A stretch of DNA of 43,274 bases from Prevotella sp. UBA7594 (GCA_002490315.1 DLKG01000030.1:5907-49180), one strand, 5' to 3'. Counted from the first letter of the stretch, positions 1-8,692 are shown. Program-made: numbers and translations. The notes: generated by a model not told the origin, from the letters alone.

Positions 1-188
1 AGAAGTTAAAGCCGTATGTAATATATTATGAACATTTATTTAACGCCATTTCTTACTATTGGCTATCACTCGGTTCTACCGCTTGCCTAAGCAAGAACTT
101 CTAAGCCGCCATCAGCGGCGAAGTTCCCTTGAGCTTCGCGAAAAACTCCTCTAAATTCTTTACATTCGAGTAAATCAGAAAGTTGAAT
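1..188 (+). repeat. Dispersed repeat, copy 1 (amt leader)
   Basis: This block is nearly the same as 22948-23134, in the same orientation, with roughly 14 differences. It may continue left of the window. It contains two adjacent small hairpins: cttgc/gcaag at about 89-102, and a longer one at about 103-128 with arms gaactt/aagttc and gccgc/gcggc. No intact gene is evident in it; a minus-strand reading frame crosses it but is not conserved in the second copy. It could be a MITE-like element, an old mobile-element end or a structured leader RNA. Confidence 0.75.
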
Positions 189-227
189 AATATAATAAGG
201 TAATAGGCTTGTAATATAATAAGGTAA
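188..227 (+). repeat. 16-bp direct repeat before amt
   Basis: The sequence taatataataaggtaa occurs twice, at 188-203 and 212-227, with a 24-bp period. The second copy ends 13 bases before the amt start codon. The AT-rich units could contain promoter or regulator-binding sequence, but no clean TAnnTTTG element is visible. Function is unknown. Confidence 0.6.
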
Positions 228-240
228 AAAGAAAATCATC

Positions 241-1515
241 ATGATAACAACACTCTTATCCGCCACCCCAACACTCGACACAGGCAACACAGCCTGGATG
301 ATTGTAGCAACAGTTCTCGTACTTCTCATGAGCATTCCGGGCATAGCGCTCTTCTATGGCGGACTCGTCAGGCAGAAGAATGTGCTAAGCGTCATCATGC
401 AAACCATGCTCATCGTGGGCGTTGTTTCGCTGCTATGGGTGGCAATCGGCTACTCATGGGCGTTCGGCACGGGATTCAAAGAAAGCGGCTCATGGGCGTG
501 GTGCTTCATGGGCGGATTCGACAAGATTTTCCTAAACGGCGTGACGGTAGACAGCCTAACGCCGACAGGCATTCCGGAGCTTACGTTCGCCATGTTCCAG
601 TGTATGTTCGCACTCATCACCCCGGCACTCATTCTCGGCGCTTTCGCCGAGCGCATCAAGTTCAAGGGCTATATGGTATTCACCATTCTATGGGTCGTCA
701 TCGCCTATTTCCCCATGGCCCACTGGGTATGGGGCGGAGGATTTCTCCAGCAGATGGGTGCTCTTGACTTTGCCGGCGGAACAGTGGTGCACATCAATGC
801 AGGCATCTCGGCACTCATAATATGCCTTATGATAGGACAGCGCGACGACTACAAGAAAGGCCATGCCATCCTTCCACACAACGTGACCATCGTATTTATG
901 GGCACATCATTTCTATGGCTCGGGTGGATGGGATTCAACGCAGGCAGTGGTCTTGCAGCCGACGGCATCGCTGCCAACGCCTTCATGGTGACGCACGTGG
1001 CTGCCGCTGCTGCCGCCGTCACCTGGATGACTATCGACTGGACATGCAACAAGAAGCCTACCACCGTTGGTGCATGCACAGGCGCCGTGGCAGGACTCGT
1101 AGCCATCACGCCCGCTGCCGGTTCTACAGACATCATGGGAGCGTTCGCCATCGGCATCATCACCCCTATCATTTGTTTCATAATGGTGGCTGTCATCAAA
1201 CCCTACTTCAAGTATGACGATGCACTCGACGCTTTCGGCGTGCACGGCATGGGCGGCATTATCGGCTCCATCCTCACCGGAGTGTTCGCCACGCAAGCGG
1301 TGACTGGCAACGGAGGCGCCGAAGGTGCACTCTACGGCGGCTGGCACCAACTCTGGGTGCAGCTCATTGCCACGCTCGTGAGCATCGTCTTCAGCGCAGC
1401 TGTGACCTATATACTTTACGTCATAGTTGACAAGACCATCGGCATGCGCGTCTGCCGGCGTGTTGAGGAAGAAGGTCTCGACATCTACGAGCATGGCGAG
1501 AGCGCTTACAACTGA
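241..1515 (+). CDS. amtB: Ammonium transporter, Amt family
   Basis: This is an inner-membrane channel for ammonium/ammonia uptake. The 424-residue product has the length and near-continuous hydrophobic segments of an 11-helix Amt protein. The two conserved pore histidines are visible as H184 in VVHINAG and H335 in GVHGMGG. The family segment FALITPALILGAFAER is at about 123-138. The C-terminal tail ending in EEGLDIYEHGESAYN is the usual cytoplasmic region that can contact a PII protein, but no glnK/glnB gene lies next to it. asnB follows 101 bases downstream, making a small nitrogen-assimilation cluster. A hairpin and T-run lie between the two, so they may not be fully cotranscribed. Confidence 0.96.
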   Translation: MITTLLSATPTLDTGNTAWMIVATVLVLLMSIPGIALFYGGLVRQKNVLSVIMQTMLIVGVVSLLWVAIGYSWAFGTGFKESGSWAWCFMGGFDKIFLNGVTVDSLTPTGIPELTFAMFQCMFALITPALILGAFAERIKFKGYMVFTILWVVIAYFPMAHWVWGGGFLQQMGALDFAGGTVVHINAGISALIICLMIGQRDDYKKGHAILPHNVTIVFMGTSFLWLGWMGFNAGSGLAADGIAANAFMVTHVAAAAAAVTWMTIDWTCNKKPTTVGACTGAVAGLVAITPAAGSTDIMGAFAIGIITPIICFIMVAVIKPYFKYDDALDAFGVHGMGGIIGSILTGVFATQAVTGNGGAEGALYGGWHQLWVQLIATLVSIVFSAAVTYILYVIVDKTIGMRVCRRVEEEGLDIYEHGESAYN

Positions 1516-1552
1516 CATTCCTAACCTACAATAAAACCTTTTTTGACGCAGC

Positions 1553-1587
1553 CTCCTGTCCACGACGCCGTGGGCAGGAGCTTTTTA
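1553..1587 (+). terminator. Rho-independent terminator after amtB
   Basis: A 12-bp stem (ctcctgtccacg with cgtgggcaggag, one G-U pair) has the 4-base loop acgc and is followed by ctttttat. It lies 37 bases after the amtB stop and 30 bases before asnB. It could terminate or attenuate transcription into asnB. Confidence 0.75.
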
Positions 1588-1616
1588 TCACTTCAAACCA
1601 ATAAAAGAAAACATAT

Positions 1617-3281
1617 ATGTGTGGAATAGTATCTATCTTCAATCTCCGGAATCAGACCCCCGAACTGCGCCAGAAGGCTCTTCGCATGAGCCGCAAGATT
1701 CGTCACCGCGGTCCTGACTGGAGCGGCATTTATTGCGGAGGCTCCGCCATTCTCGCCCATGAGCGTCTGTCAATCGTAGACCCCGAGTCGGGCGGTCAGC
1801 CACTGTTCTCCCCCGACGGCAATCAGGTGCTTGCCGTCAACGGCGAGATATACAACCACAAGGCCATCCGCTCCCGCTATGAGGGGAAGTACGCGTTTAA
1901 GACGGGCAGCGACTGCGAGGTGATACTCGCGCTCTATCGCGACAAGGGCATCGACTTTCTCGAAGACCTGAGCGGCATCTTTGCCTTTGCTCTCTACGAC
2001 AAGGAACGCGACGAATTTCTCATCGCACGCGACCCCATCGGCGTCATACCTCTTTATATAGGCTACGACAACGACGGCACGGTCTACGTGGCTTCCGAGC
2101 TGAAGGCTCTTGAGGGCGAGTGCGAACGTTACGAGCCTTTCCTGCCTGGCCACTACTACTGGAGCCGCGAGCCGGGAATGAAGCGCTACTATCGACGCGA
2201 CTGGTTCAAATACGATGCCGTGAAAGACAACACGGCAAGTGTCACTTCTATACACGACGCTCTTGAGGATGCCGTGCGCCGACAGTTGATGAGTGATGTG
2301 CCGTATGGCGTGCTGCTCTCTGGCGGTCTCGACTCGTCTGTCATCTCTGCCATTGCCGAGAAATACTCAGAACGACGCATTGAGGCTGACGGGAAGGAAC
2401 GGGCATGGTGGCCACGGCTCCACTCGTTCGCCGTGGGACTCAAGGGAGCACCCGATCTTGCCAAGGCGCGGCTCGTGGCTGAACACATCGGAACCGTTCA
2501 CCACGAGATAAACTACACTATCCAAGAAGGGCTCGACGCCTTGCGCGACGTTATCTATTTCACCGAGACTTATGACGTAACTACCGTCCGGGCCTCAACT
2601 CCTATGTACTTGCTGGCACGTGTGATAAAGTCGATGGGCATAAAGATGGTGCTCTCGGGCGAGGGTGCCGACGAGATTTTCGGAGGCTATCTGTACTTCC
2701 ACAAGGCTCCCGACGCGCGCGCCTTCCACGAGGAAACGGTGCGCAAGCTCTCCAAACTCTATCTCTACGACTGCCTACGCGCCAACAAGAGCCTGTCGGC
2801 ATGGGGCGTGGAGGGACGTGTGCCCTTCCTCGACAAGGAATTCCTCGACGTGGCGATGCGCACGAATCCAGAGGCGAAGATGTGTCCTGGCAAAACTATC
2901 GAGAAGAGAATAGTGCGCGAGGCATTCGCCGACATGCTGCCCGAAGAGGTGGCATGGCGGCAGAAGGAGCAGTTCAGCGACGGCGTGGGCTATTCATGGA
3001 TAGACACGCTGAAACGCGTGACAGCAGAGCAAGTGACCGACGAGCAGATGGCACATGCCGCCGAACGCTTCTCCATCAACCCTCCGCGCTGCAAGGAAGA
3101 ATACTTCTACCGCTCTATCTTTGCCGAGCACTTCCCGTCAGAGTCGGCGGCACGCTCCGTGCCGAGCGTGCCGAGCGTGGCGTGCTCCACGGCGGAAGCC
3201 CTCGCGTGGGACAAGCATTTCAAGAACATGAACGATCCGAGCGGAAGAGCAGTGGCTGGCGTACACGAACAGGCTTACTGA
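1617..3281 (+). CDS. asnB: Asparagine synthase (glutamine-hydrolysing), AsnB
   Basis: It makes asparagine from aspartate, ATP and glutamine in the cytoplasm. The N-terminal class-II glutaminase domain begins MCGIVSIF, so Cys2 becomes the catalytic N-terminal nucleophile after Met removal. HERLSIVD (about 48-55) and NGEIYNH (75-81) are glutaminase motifs. The synthetase domain has the pyrophosphate loop SGGLDSS at 235-241. The 554-residue length is normal for bacterial AsnB. The C-terminal tail contains a short repeat (VPSVPSV) encoded by a 9-base tandem repeat. The start is fixed by the need for Cys2. No TAnnTTTG promoter is visible in the 30 bases between the upstream terminator and the start. 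Confidence 0.97.
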   Translation: MCGIVSIFNLRNQTPELRQKALRMSRKIRHRGPDWSGIYCGGSAILAHERLSIVDPESGGQPLFSPDGNQVLAVNGEIYNHKAIRSRYEGKYAFKTGSDCEVILALYRDKGIDFLEDLSGIFAFALYDKERDEFLIARDPIGVIPLYIGYDNDGTVYVASELKALEGECERYEPFLPGHYYWSREPGMKRYYRRDWFKYDAVKDNTASVTSIHDALEDAVRRQLMSDVPYGVLLSGGLDSSVISAIAEKYSERRIEADGKERAWWPRLHSFAVGLKGAPDLAKARLVAEHIGTVHHEINYTIQEGLDALRDVIYFTETYDVTTVRASTPMYLLARVIKSMGIKMVLSGEGADEIFGGYLYFHKAPDARAFHEETVRKLSKLYLYDCLRANKSLSAWGVEGRVPFLDKEFLDVAMRTNPEAKMCPGKTIEKRIVREAFADMLPEEVAWRQKEQFSDGVGYSWIDTLKRVTAEQVTDEQMAHAAERFSINPPRCKEEYFYRSIFAEHFPSESAARSVPSVPSVACSTAEALAWDKHFKNMNDPSGRAVAGVHEQAY

Positions 3282-3368
3282 TAGAAGTTACGCAAGACGC
3301 AAATTACTGATGAGCCTGATACATTACTGATATATTATGCCCCTCCGATAGGGCTATGATTAAAATAA

Positions 3369-3400
3369 TTTGCTCTATTTAAAATAATAATGTAACTTTG
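3369..3400 (+). promoter_or_regulatory. trpS promoter
   Basis: TTTG at 3369-3372 and TAACTTTG at 3393-3400 are separated by 20 bases. Both match the Bacteroidetes -33/-7 consensus (TTTG and TAnnTTTG). The -7 element ends 24 bases before the trpS start codon. Confidence 0.75.
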
Positions 3401-3424
3401 TATCAAATATAACAATATCAGTAT

Positions 3425-4513
3425 ATGGGAAAAGTAATTCTTACGGGCGACCGTCCAACCGGTAAGCTCCATTTGGGCCACTACGTTGGCTCCCTCCGCC
3501 GCCGCGTCGAACTGCAGAACGCGGGTGATTTCGACCGCATGTTCGTGTTCATGGCTGATGTTCAGGCCCTCACAGACAATGCCGACAATCCTGAGAAGAT
3601 CCGTCAAAACATCATTGAGGTGGCTCTCGACTATCTCTCCGCCGGACTCGACCCAACAAAGTGTACGCTCTTCATACAAAGCCAGATTCCAGAGCTCGCC
3701 GAGCTGACAACTTATCTGATGAACCTCATCACTGTGTCGCGCGTGCAGCGCAATCCTACCGTGAAGACCGAGATAAAGATGCGCAACTTCGAGGCCAACA
3801 TTCCTCTTGGTTTCTTCTGCTATCCCGTAAGCCAGGCTGCCGACATAACGCTCTTCAAGGCAACCACCGTACCCGCCGGCGAGGATCAAGAGCCGATGCT
3901 TGAGGTGACGCGCGAGCTGGTACGCCGTTTCAACCAGACTTACGGCGATGTGCTCGTGGAGCCTGAGATAATGCTGCCTGAGAACGCTACTGCACGACGC
4001 TTGCCGGGCACCGACGGCAAGGAGAAGATGTCGAAGTCGCTCGGCAACTGCATCTATCTCTCCGACTCTGCCGCCGACGTGTGGAAGAAGGTGAAGAAGA
4101 TGTCTAACGGTGCGCCGCGCATGAGCATGGATGAGCCGGGCCACTTGGAGGGCAACGCCGTCTTCACATATCTCGAGGCATTCAGCACGCCCGACGACTT
4201 CGCTGAGTTCTGGCCTGAATACAAGAATCTCGACGAGCTGAAGGAGCACTACGTGCACGGCGGCATCGGCGACGGCACTACCAAGAAGTTTCTCAACAAT
4301 GTGCTCAACAAGATGCTGGAGCCTATGCGTGTGCGCCGCCACGAGTTTGAGCAGGACATACCTGAGATTTACAACATACTCAAGAAAGGCACCGAGGCTG
4401 CACGCGCCACTGCCGCCCAAACCATGGACGAGGTGCGCAAGGCTATGCGCATAGACTATTTCAACGACGCCGAGCTCATACGACAGCAGGCTGAGAAGTT
4501 CCGCGCGAAGTAA
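3425..4513 (+). CDS. trpS: Tryptophanyl-tRNA synthetase
   Basis: This class I aminoacyl-tRNA synthetase charges tRNA-Trp in the cytoplasm. The HIGH signature appears as HLGH at residues 16-19, after GDRPTGKL. The KMSKS loop is exact at 201-205. The 362-residue product is close to the usual bacterial TrpRS length (about 330-360). It has its own strong promoter-like sequence and a strong terminator, so it is probably a single-gene transcript separate from asnB upstream. Confidence 0.97.
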   Translation: MGKVILTGDRPTGKLHLGHYVGSLRRRVELQNAGDFDRMFVFMADVQALTDNADNPEKIRQNIIEVALDYLSAGLDPTKCTLFIQSQIPELAELTTYLMNLITVSRVQRNPTVKTEIKMRNFEANIPLGFFCYPVSQAADITLFKATTVPAGEDQEPMLEVTRELVRRFNQTYGDVLVEPEIMLPENATARRLPGTDGKEKMSKSLGNCIYLSDSAADVWKKVKKMSNGAPRMSMDEPGHLEGNAVFTYLEAFSTPDDFAEFWPEYKNLDELKEHYVHGGIGDGTTKKFLNNVLNKMLEPMRVRRHEFEQDIPEIYNILKKGTEAARATAAQTMDEVRKAMRIDYFNDAELIRQQAEKFRAK

Positions 4514-4540
4514 TGTAATCTACGCTTATTCATAATATAA

Positions 4541-4594
4541 AGAGGTGTGGCAAAAGGAAATAAAAACATCCTTTTGCCACACCTCTTTTTTTTA
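4541..4594 (+). terminator. trpS terminator (convergent with esterase gene)
   Basis: A perfect 18-bp stem (agaggtgtggcaaaagga at 4541-4558 with its complement at 4569-4586) is followed by eight T residues. It lies between the convergent trpS and the minus-strand esterase gene ending at 4625. The minus-strand side has only a weak T-run, so it is mainly a + strand terminator. Confidence 0.9.
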
Positions 4595-4624
4595 TTTCCG
4601 CAAGTATCTTATTTGCGAAGCGCC

Positions 4625-5614
4625 TTATTGTCCTCCGAGTCGCTCGAAGAACGTTATTATTTCCTCCCAGGTCTTGAACTCGTCGCTGCCCCACTCTATT
4701 GTCGTGCCCATGAAGTCGGGCTGTGGGGAAGGAGCGATGAGATAGTCGCCATATTGCAACTGGCGCTCATTGGAGAAAATCACGCGTCCCCAGGCAGGCG
4801 CACTCAGATACTGCTCCACCCATTTCATGTCGTCGACCATTGCCGACGGATTGTTGGCGAAGGACGGAGCAAGCACATACACATTATAATGTTCGAGAAG
4901 CATCTCGTAAGCCTTGTGCATTGATGCCGTCGCCTTGCCGTAAGAGTCGCGCAAGGTAGCAATGTCGATGTAGACCACGGGGCGCTCACGTCCCTCCTGT
5001 CGGTCGTCGATGTAGCGTATGATGGGAATGAGATAGTGCATGGCAATCTTGTCGGTCAGGCGGTGTTCGCCGTGGAAACTGATTGCCATTGGATAGTGCT
5101 GGGAGAAAATATCGAACGTATGCACCACGGGGTCGGCGTCGCCGAAGAGTCCGACGACGCGCTGACGCTCCTCGTCGGTGACGGAAGAGAAGCAGTGGGT
5201 GGTAATCTCGGAATACTCCTTGATGAGTCCCTTCGTGACCATGAATTCCTGCACGCCGTCCTCACGCGGATTCTGAAACACCTGCTTGCCTGTGAACTTC
5301 GACATCGTGTCGCCCATCTCAAACGCCGGGTTGACAACGATGCGGTCGTAGCCCGTCAGCATCTCCGTGTACATGCCTCCCATGGAGGTGCCGATGATGA
5401 GGTCGGGCTTCTCTTCCTCACACATCTGACGCAGCATCTGAAGAGCTTCCTCCGGATGCAGTGGAATGTCGCGTGCCACGACAGTGGCGTTGGGCAGCAG
5501 TGTGCGCAGCATGGTCACCGTGCCCGACTGGGCTGACGAGCCGAAGCCGTGCACATACATTATCTTCTTGCCCGACATGAGGTCGGGGTATTGCTTTACA
5601 TATTGGTTTTCCAT
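4625..5614 (-). CDS. YqiA-type alpha/beta hydrolase fused to a degenerate 5'(3')-deoxyribonucleotidase-like domain
   Basis: The first about 200 residues form a small alpha/beta-hydrolase of the YqiA/YcfP type. It has an oxyanion-side motif MYVHGFGSS (19-27), nucleophile S77 in GTSMGG, acid D161 in FGDADPVV and H184 in HGEHRL. Residues about 212-329 look like the NT5C-type HAD deoxyribonucleotidase fold: a PVVYIDIAT strand, VYVLAPS, a KW motif (K264), GDYLI and a FMGTTIEWGS end. The HAD catalytic signature is broken. The DxD motif reads D217-I-A219, and the acidic pair after the last strand is replaced by APSPQ. The esterase domain therefore looks active and the C-terminal domain probably only binds or supports. 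It is the last gene of a minus-strand run, 8 bases after the NigD-like gene. The substrate is unknown. Confidence 0.8.
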   Translation of the reverse strand: MENQYVKQYPDLMSGKKIMYVHGFGSSAQSGTVTMLRTLLPNATVVARDIPLHPEEALQMLRQMCEEEKPDLIIGTSMGGMYTEMLTGYDRIVVNPAFEMGDTMSKFTGKQVFQNPREDGVQEFMVTKGLIKEYSEITTHCFSSVTDEERQRVVGLFGDADPVVHTFDIFSQHYPMAISFHGEHRLTDKIAMHYLIPIIRYIDDRQEGRERPVVYIDIATLRDSYGKATASMHKAYEMLLEHYNVYVLAPSFANNPSAMVDDMKWVEQYLSAPAWGRVIFSNERQLQYGDYLIAPSPQPDFMGTTIEWGSDEFKTWEEIITFFERLGGQ

Positions 5615-5622
5615 TGTTATTA

Positions 5623-6387
5623 TTACAAGTTGACGAGTTGGGAAGTGGACGAGTGGACGAGTTGACGAGTTGCTTGTTTGGAAGTTGACGAGCTAACTGT
5701 CAGTGCGCCCTTATACGTGTTGAGCGTCAGTTCCACGCAGTCGGCGTCGCCGAGCGAGCGGGCGTCGATGCTGAAATATCGCTGCACGGTGTAGTATTCC
5801 GGCACTCCGCCCTGGTCGTGATAGAGCACGAGATGGAGAGTGCGCTTGCCCGTTTCGTCCGTTGTGACGCCGTTGCTGACGATGCCTATCGTCTGTATGG
5901 CGTCACTGCCGTCGGTTTTGCCGCTCTTCAGCAAGAGCGAAATGTTGAGATAGGAGCCGTTGGCAGACATCCACATACTCTGAAATCCTGTGGCATCGGT
6001 GCGCATATTCTTCACGTCAGCCGCTTCCACTACTCCCAGCACGGGCACCTGCGCCACTGAACGCGCCCTCACGATTGGAGTTGTGGAGGCATCCGATGGC
6101 GTCTTGTCGTAGTAGACGAGGGCACGGTAGATCGTGTCGGGCTTCTCAATCCATTCGGCAGAGAAGGGATTGGAGAAGCCGACAGACGTGCCGTCGTCGA
6201 GCAAGGCGGAGCGTACGCTGCCGTCTGCCGACGTGCGGATGAGCATTGTCTCTGCCGTCAGATAGCTGTTGGTGCCGTCGCCGGAATCGTAGCGGTCGGA
6301 AGTACACGCCGTGGCAAGCGGCATGAGCGTCACAAGTGCCGCAAGACGCAACCTTTCTTTTATCTTTCTATTCATCATTCTCTTCAC
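5623..6387 (-). CDS. NigD-like lipoprotein
   Basis: The 254-residue product begins with a lipoprotein signal ending LATAC (lipid-modified Cys28). The body, about 45-230, resembles the two-domain NigD-like family common in Bacteroidales: a small N-terminal beta domain with LIRTSADGSVRSALLDDGTS, then a beta-rich C-terminal part. The family's biochemical role is not established. The last about 20 residues (SSSTSKQATRQLVHSSTSQL) are encoded by a degenerate short DNA repeat and look like a recently acquired tail. Two candidate starts, Met1 and Met4/5, are close together; the longer is given. The esterase gene follows by 8 bases. The next gene upstream is 105 bases away, so this pair could have its own promoter, although no clear one was seen. 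Confidence 0.75.
   Translation of the reverse strand: MKRMMNRKIKERLRLAALVTLMPLATACTSDRYDSGDGTNSYLTAETMLIRTSADGSVRSALLDDGTSVGFSNPFSAEWIEKPDTIYRALVYYDKTPSDASTTPIVRARSVAQVPVLGVVEAADVKNMRTDATGFQSMWMSANGSYLNISLLLKSGKTDGSDAIQTIGIVSNGVTTDETGKRTLHLVLYHDQGGVPEYYTVQRYFSIDARSLGDADCVELTLNTYKGALTVSSSTSKQATRQLVHSSTSQLVNL
5629..5695. repeat. Degenerate short tandem repeat (gttgacgag-type)
   Basis: Imperfect repeats of gttgacgag/gtggacgag run through the 3' end of the NigD-like gene and encode its Ser/Thr/Gln-Leu-Val tail. A similar sequence (aacaagttgacaagg, agtaaacaag twice) occurs at about 19193-19240 before pnp. This suggests a repeat family that spreads in intergenic DNA and sometimes extends genes. 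Confidence 0.6.
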
Positions 6388-6492
6388 ATTTCACATTCAC
6401 TGCTCTTGCTTCACTCTGACTATTCACTGCTGAGCTCTCATGCAATTGCCCTTCTTCGTGATGTTTTTCAGCGTATTGCTTCCTCCAATCGC

Positions 6493-7644
6493 TTAATCCT
6501 TCAGAAGGCTCAGTTGGTTGACAGCCGGATTGGCATACATCGTGAGCATACGCTCGCGTAGGAATGTTGTGTCGGCATTGTCGAGCTGTATTTTCTTCAG
6601 TTGTCCGTCGAGATAAGCCTCAAACGCCTTACGCTCGTCGGAGGAGTAGCGGTCGGCATGTTCAGAAGAGGCGTGGAGGAGGTCGAGAGCCGCGAAATTG
6701 GAAGGATAGAGGCGATAGCCTCGCCATATCTCATGGTCGATATGTTCAGCCACGGCGGCAAAGAATTCCGTTTTCGGCATGTCGTCGGGCAGAGCAGCGA
6801 GCCACTCGTCGATGCACGGTGCACAATGGTAATGGATGTGGCCCTTGAAGCCCATGATGCCGGTCTGCATACTCACCACGTCGTCCATCGGACCTTTCTT
6901 CCATCCCTCCACGTCGCGGCGGAGCTGGAATTCCTGCGCCTTGAGGAAGTCGCACGGGTCGTACTCATAGGAGATGGCGAGCGGCACGATGTGGAGTTGC
7001 ATGAGGCGCTGCTTGGGCGACCCCTCGCCACCCATAGCCATCATTTTCAGTATGGCCTCTGCCGTGCGGTCGTTGGAGTCCTTGGCTCGTCCCTCGCGCT
7101 GCGCAATCCATATATTGTCGTGCTTGTCGCTGATGACGAAGTGCATGTACTCGGCAAGCAGCTTCGACGCCATGAGCATCTGCCGCATGGGCAGCGAGCG
7201 CTGCACGATAAACGACTTGTTGATGCGCACGAGGTCTTTCACCCAAGGCAGTTTCAGAAGATTGTCGCCGATGGCAATCTCCGAGGTCGTCTCACATCCG
7301 GAGTCGAAGAGCAGGCAATGGAGCAAGGCGGAGTCGAGCACAATGTCGCGGTGGTTGCTGACGAAGGTGTAGCGGTGCTTGAGGTCGATGTTGTCAATGT
7401 CGATATCAATGCCGAGGCTCGCCTTGGCGAGAAGTTTCTTCAAGAACTCGTAGCAGAATGTCTTTTGAAAGTCGAGATTGGTAGTGCACTGGTGCATCTT
7501 CTTGGCGATGGCCTCCAAGGGCACTCCAGGGTAAAGCCACGCGAGCACCTGACAGAACTGCCCGTTATTTAGCAGGCGGTCGTACACCTCGGGAAGTTCT
7601 TCAGGCGAGAATGGACGTATGGCATCGAAATCATGTATTCCCAT
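6493..7644 (-). CDS. PlsC-like glycerol-3-phosphate/lysophospholipid acyltransferase family protein
   Basis: The 383-residue protein has an acyltransferase core. NHRDIVLDSALL (about 117-128) is the Bacteroidetes form of the catalytic HX4D block, with a one-residue-longer H-to-D spacing. IAQREGRAKDSND (about 180-192) matches the substrate-binding EGR block. It likely acylates a lysophospholipid or related lipid at the inner membrane; the exact substrate cannot be told. It lies 36 bases downstream of ddl and probably shares its transcript. The long C-terminal part (after about 260) has no motif that I recognise. Confidence 0.82.
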   Translation of the reverse strand: MGIHDFDAIRPFSPEELPEVYDRLLNNGQFCQVLAWLYPGVPLEAIAKKMHQCTTNLDFQKTFCYEFLKKLLAKASLGIDIDIDNIDLKHRYTFVSNHRDIVLDSALLHCLLFDSGCETTSEIAIGDNLLKLPWVKDLVRINKSFIVQRSLPMRQMLMASKLLAEYMHFVISDKHDNIWIAQREGRAKDSNDRTAEAILKMMAMGGEGSPKQRLMQLHIVPLAISYEYDPCDFLKAQEFQLRRDVEGWKKGPMDDVVSMQTGIMGFKGHIHYHCAPCIDEWLAALPDDMPKTEFFAAVAEHIDHEIWRGYRLYPSNFAALDLLHASSEHADRYSSDERKAFEAYLDGQLKKIQLDNADTTFLRERMLTMYANPAVNQLSLLKD

Positions 7645-7680
7645 AGTGGAGTTTTGAAATTAGGGTTTCGAGTTTTGAAT

Positions 7681-8682
7681 TCAGAACTGGTTTTCGACGA
7701 TTTCCGTCATCACGTCCTTGATGTCGAGTCCGGCGGCGCGCACCTGCTGCGGTATAAAGCTCGTGGGAGTCATGCCCGGCGTGGTGTTGATCTCAAGCAT
7801 ATTGATGACGTCGTTGCCCTGTTCGTCCTTTGTGATGATGAAGTCGATACGTATGAGTCCGTTGCAGTGGAGGATGTCGTAGATGCGGCTCACCTCGTCG
7901 GCGACGCGCTTTGCAGTCTCCGGCGCGATGCGTGCCGGCGTTATCTCCTGCACCTGTCCGTTGTACTTGGCATTGTAGTCGAAGAATTCATTCTCCGTGA
8001 CTACCTCTGTGGCAGGCAACACCACTGACTTCTCGCGCGTCTTGTAGCATCCGATTGAAAGCTCCGTGCCCTTCATGTAGTGTTCAATCATCACCTCGTC
8101 GCTCTCCATGAACGCCACGCGGAGAGCCGGGGCGAGCTGGTCGGCGTTCTTCACCTTCGACACGCCGAAGCTTGAGCCGTCGGCAGCAGGCTTCACGAAG
8201 CACGGCATACCTATTTCCTTCTCGATGTACTCGTCAGAGTACTTGTTTTCCTCGCCGCGGCGCACGAGCAGGCTCTTGGCTACATTGACGCCGAAAGCGC
8301 GGAGATAGTTGTTGAGCACATACTTGTCGAAGGTCATAGCCTCAACGAGCACACCGGATGTGCTGTAGGGTATGTGGAGCAATTCGAAGTAGCCCTGCAT
8401 GACGCCGTTCTCTCCCGGAGTGCCGTGGATGGTGATGTAGGCATAGTCGAAGACTACGGCTTTGCCGTCAAGTACAAACGAGAAGTCGTTTTTGTCTATC
8501 TTTGCCGTGTTGCCGTCGAGAAGGTCAACATGCCAATCCTGCCCCTTTACGTCAACGATATATACATTGTAGCGTTCCTTGTCGAAGAAGGAATAGATGC
8601 CTTGAGCCGAGCGCATTGAGACGTCGTGCTCAGAAGAGTCGCCACCACAGACGATGGCGATGTTGCGTTTTAGTGTTTCCAT
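7681..8682 (-). CDS. ddl: D-alanine--D-alanine ligase
   Basis: This cytoplasmic ATP-grasp enzyme makes the D-Ala-D-Ala dipeptide of peptidoglycan. The 333-residue protein has CGGDSSEHDVSMRSA near the N terminus and HGTPGENG (about 85-92) for the first substrate. It also has VKPAADGSSFGVSKV for ATP binding, and RIDFII followed by LEINTTPGMTPTS near the C terminus for metal and substrate binding. It lies 10 bases after rluD in a minus-strand run with the PASTA gene. This gene order is familiar in Bacteroidetes and links it to cell-wall synthesis. Confidence 0.96.
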   Translation of the reverse strand: METLKRNIAIVCGGDSSEHDVSMRSAQGIYSFFDKERYNVYIVDVKGQDWHVDLLDGNTAKIDKNDFSFVLDGKAVVFDYAYITIHGTPGENGVMQGYFELLHIPYSTSGVLVEAMTFDKYVLNNYLRAFGVNVAKSLLVRRGEENKYSDEYIEKEIGMPCFVKPAADGSSFGVSKVKNADQLAPALRVAFMESDEVMIEHYMKGTELSIGCYKTREKSVVLPATEVVTENEFFDYNAKYNGQVQEITPARIAPETAKRVADEVSRIYDILHCNGLIRIDFIITKDEQGNDVINMLEINTTPGMTPTSFIPQQVRAAGLDIKDVMTEIVENQF

Positions 8683-8692
8683 TATATTTTAA

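Noticed and set aside
87..344. Minus-strand frame across the amt leader
   Set aside because: It overlaps the amtB start region, its sequence is not conserved as a protein in the second repeat copy, and it shows no family features.
3150..3185. 9-base tandem repeat near the 3' end of asnB as a phase-variation tract
   Set aside because: Only two units are present and a unit change would keep the reading frame, so it would not switch expression.
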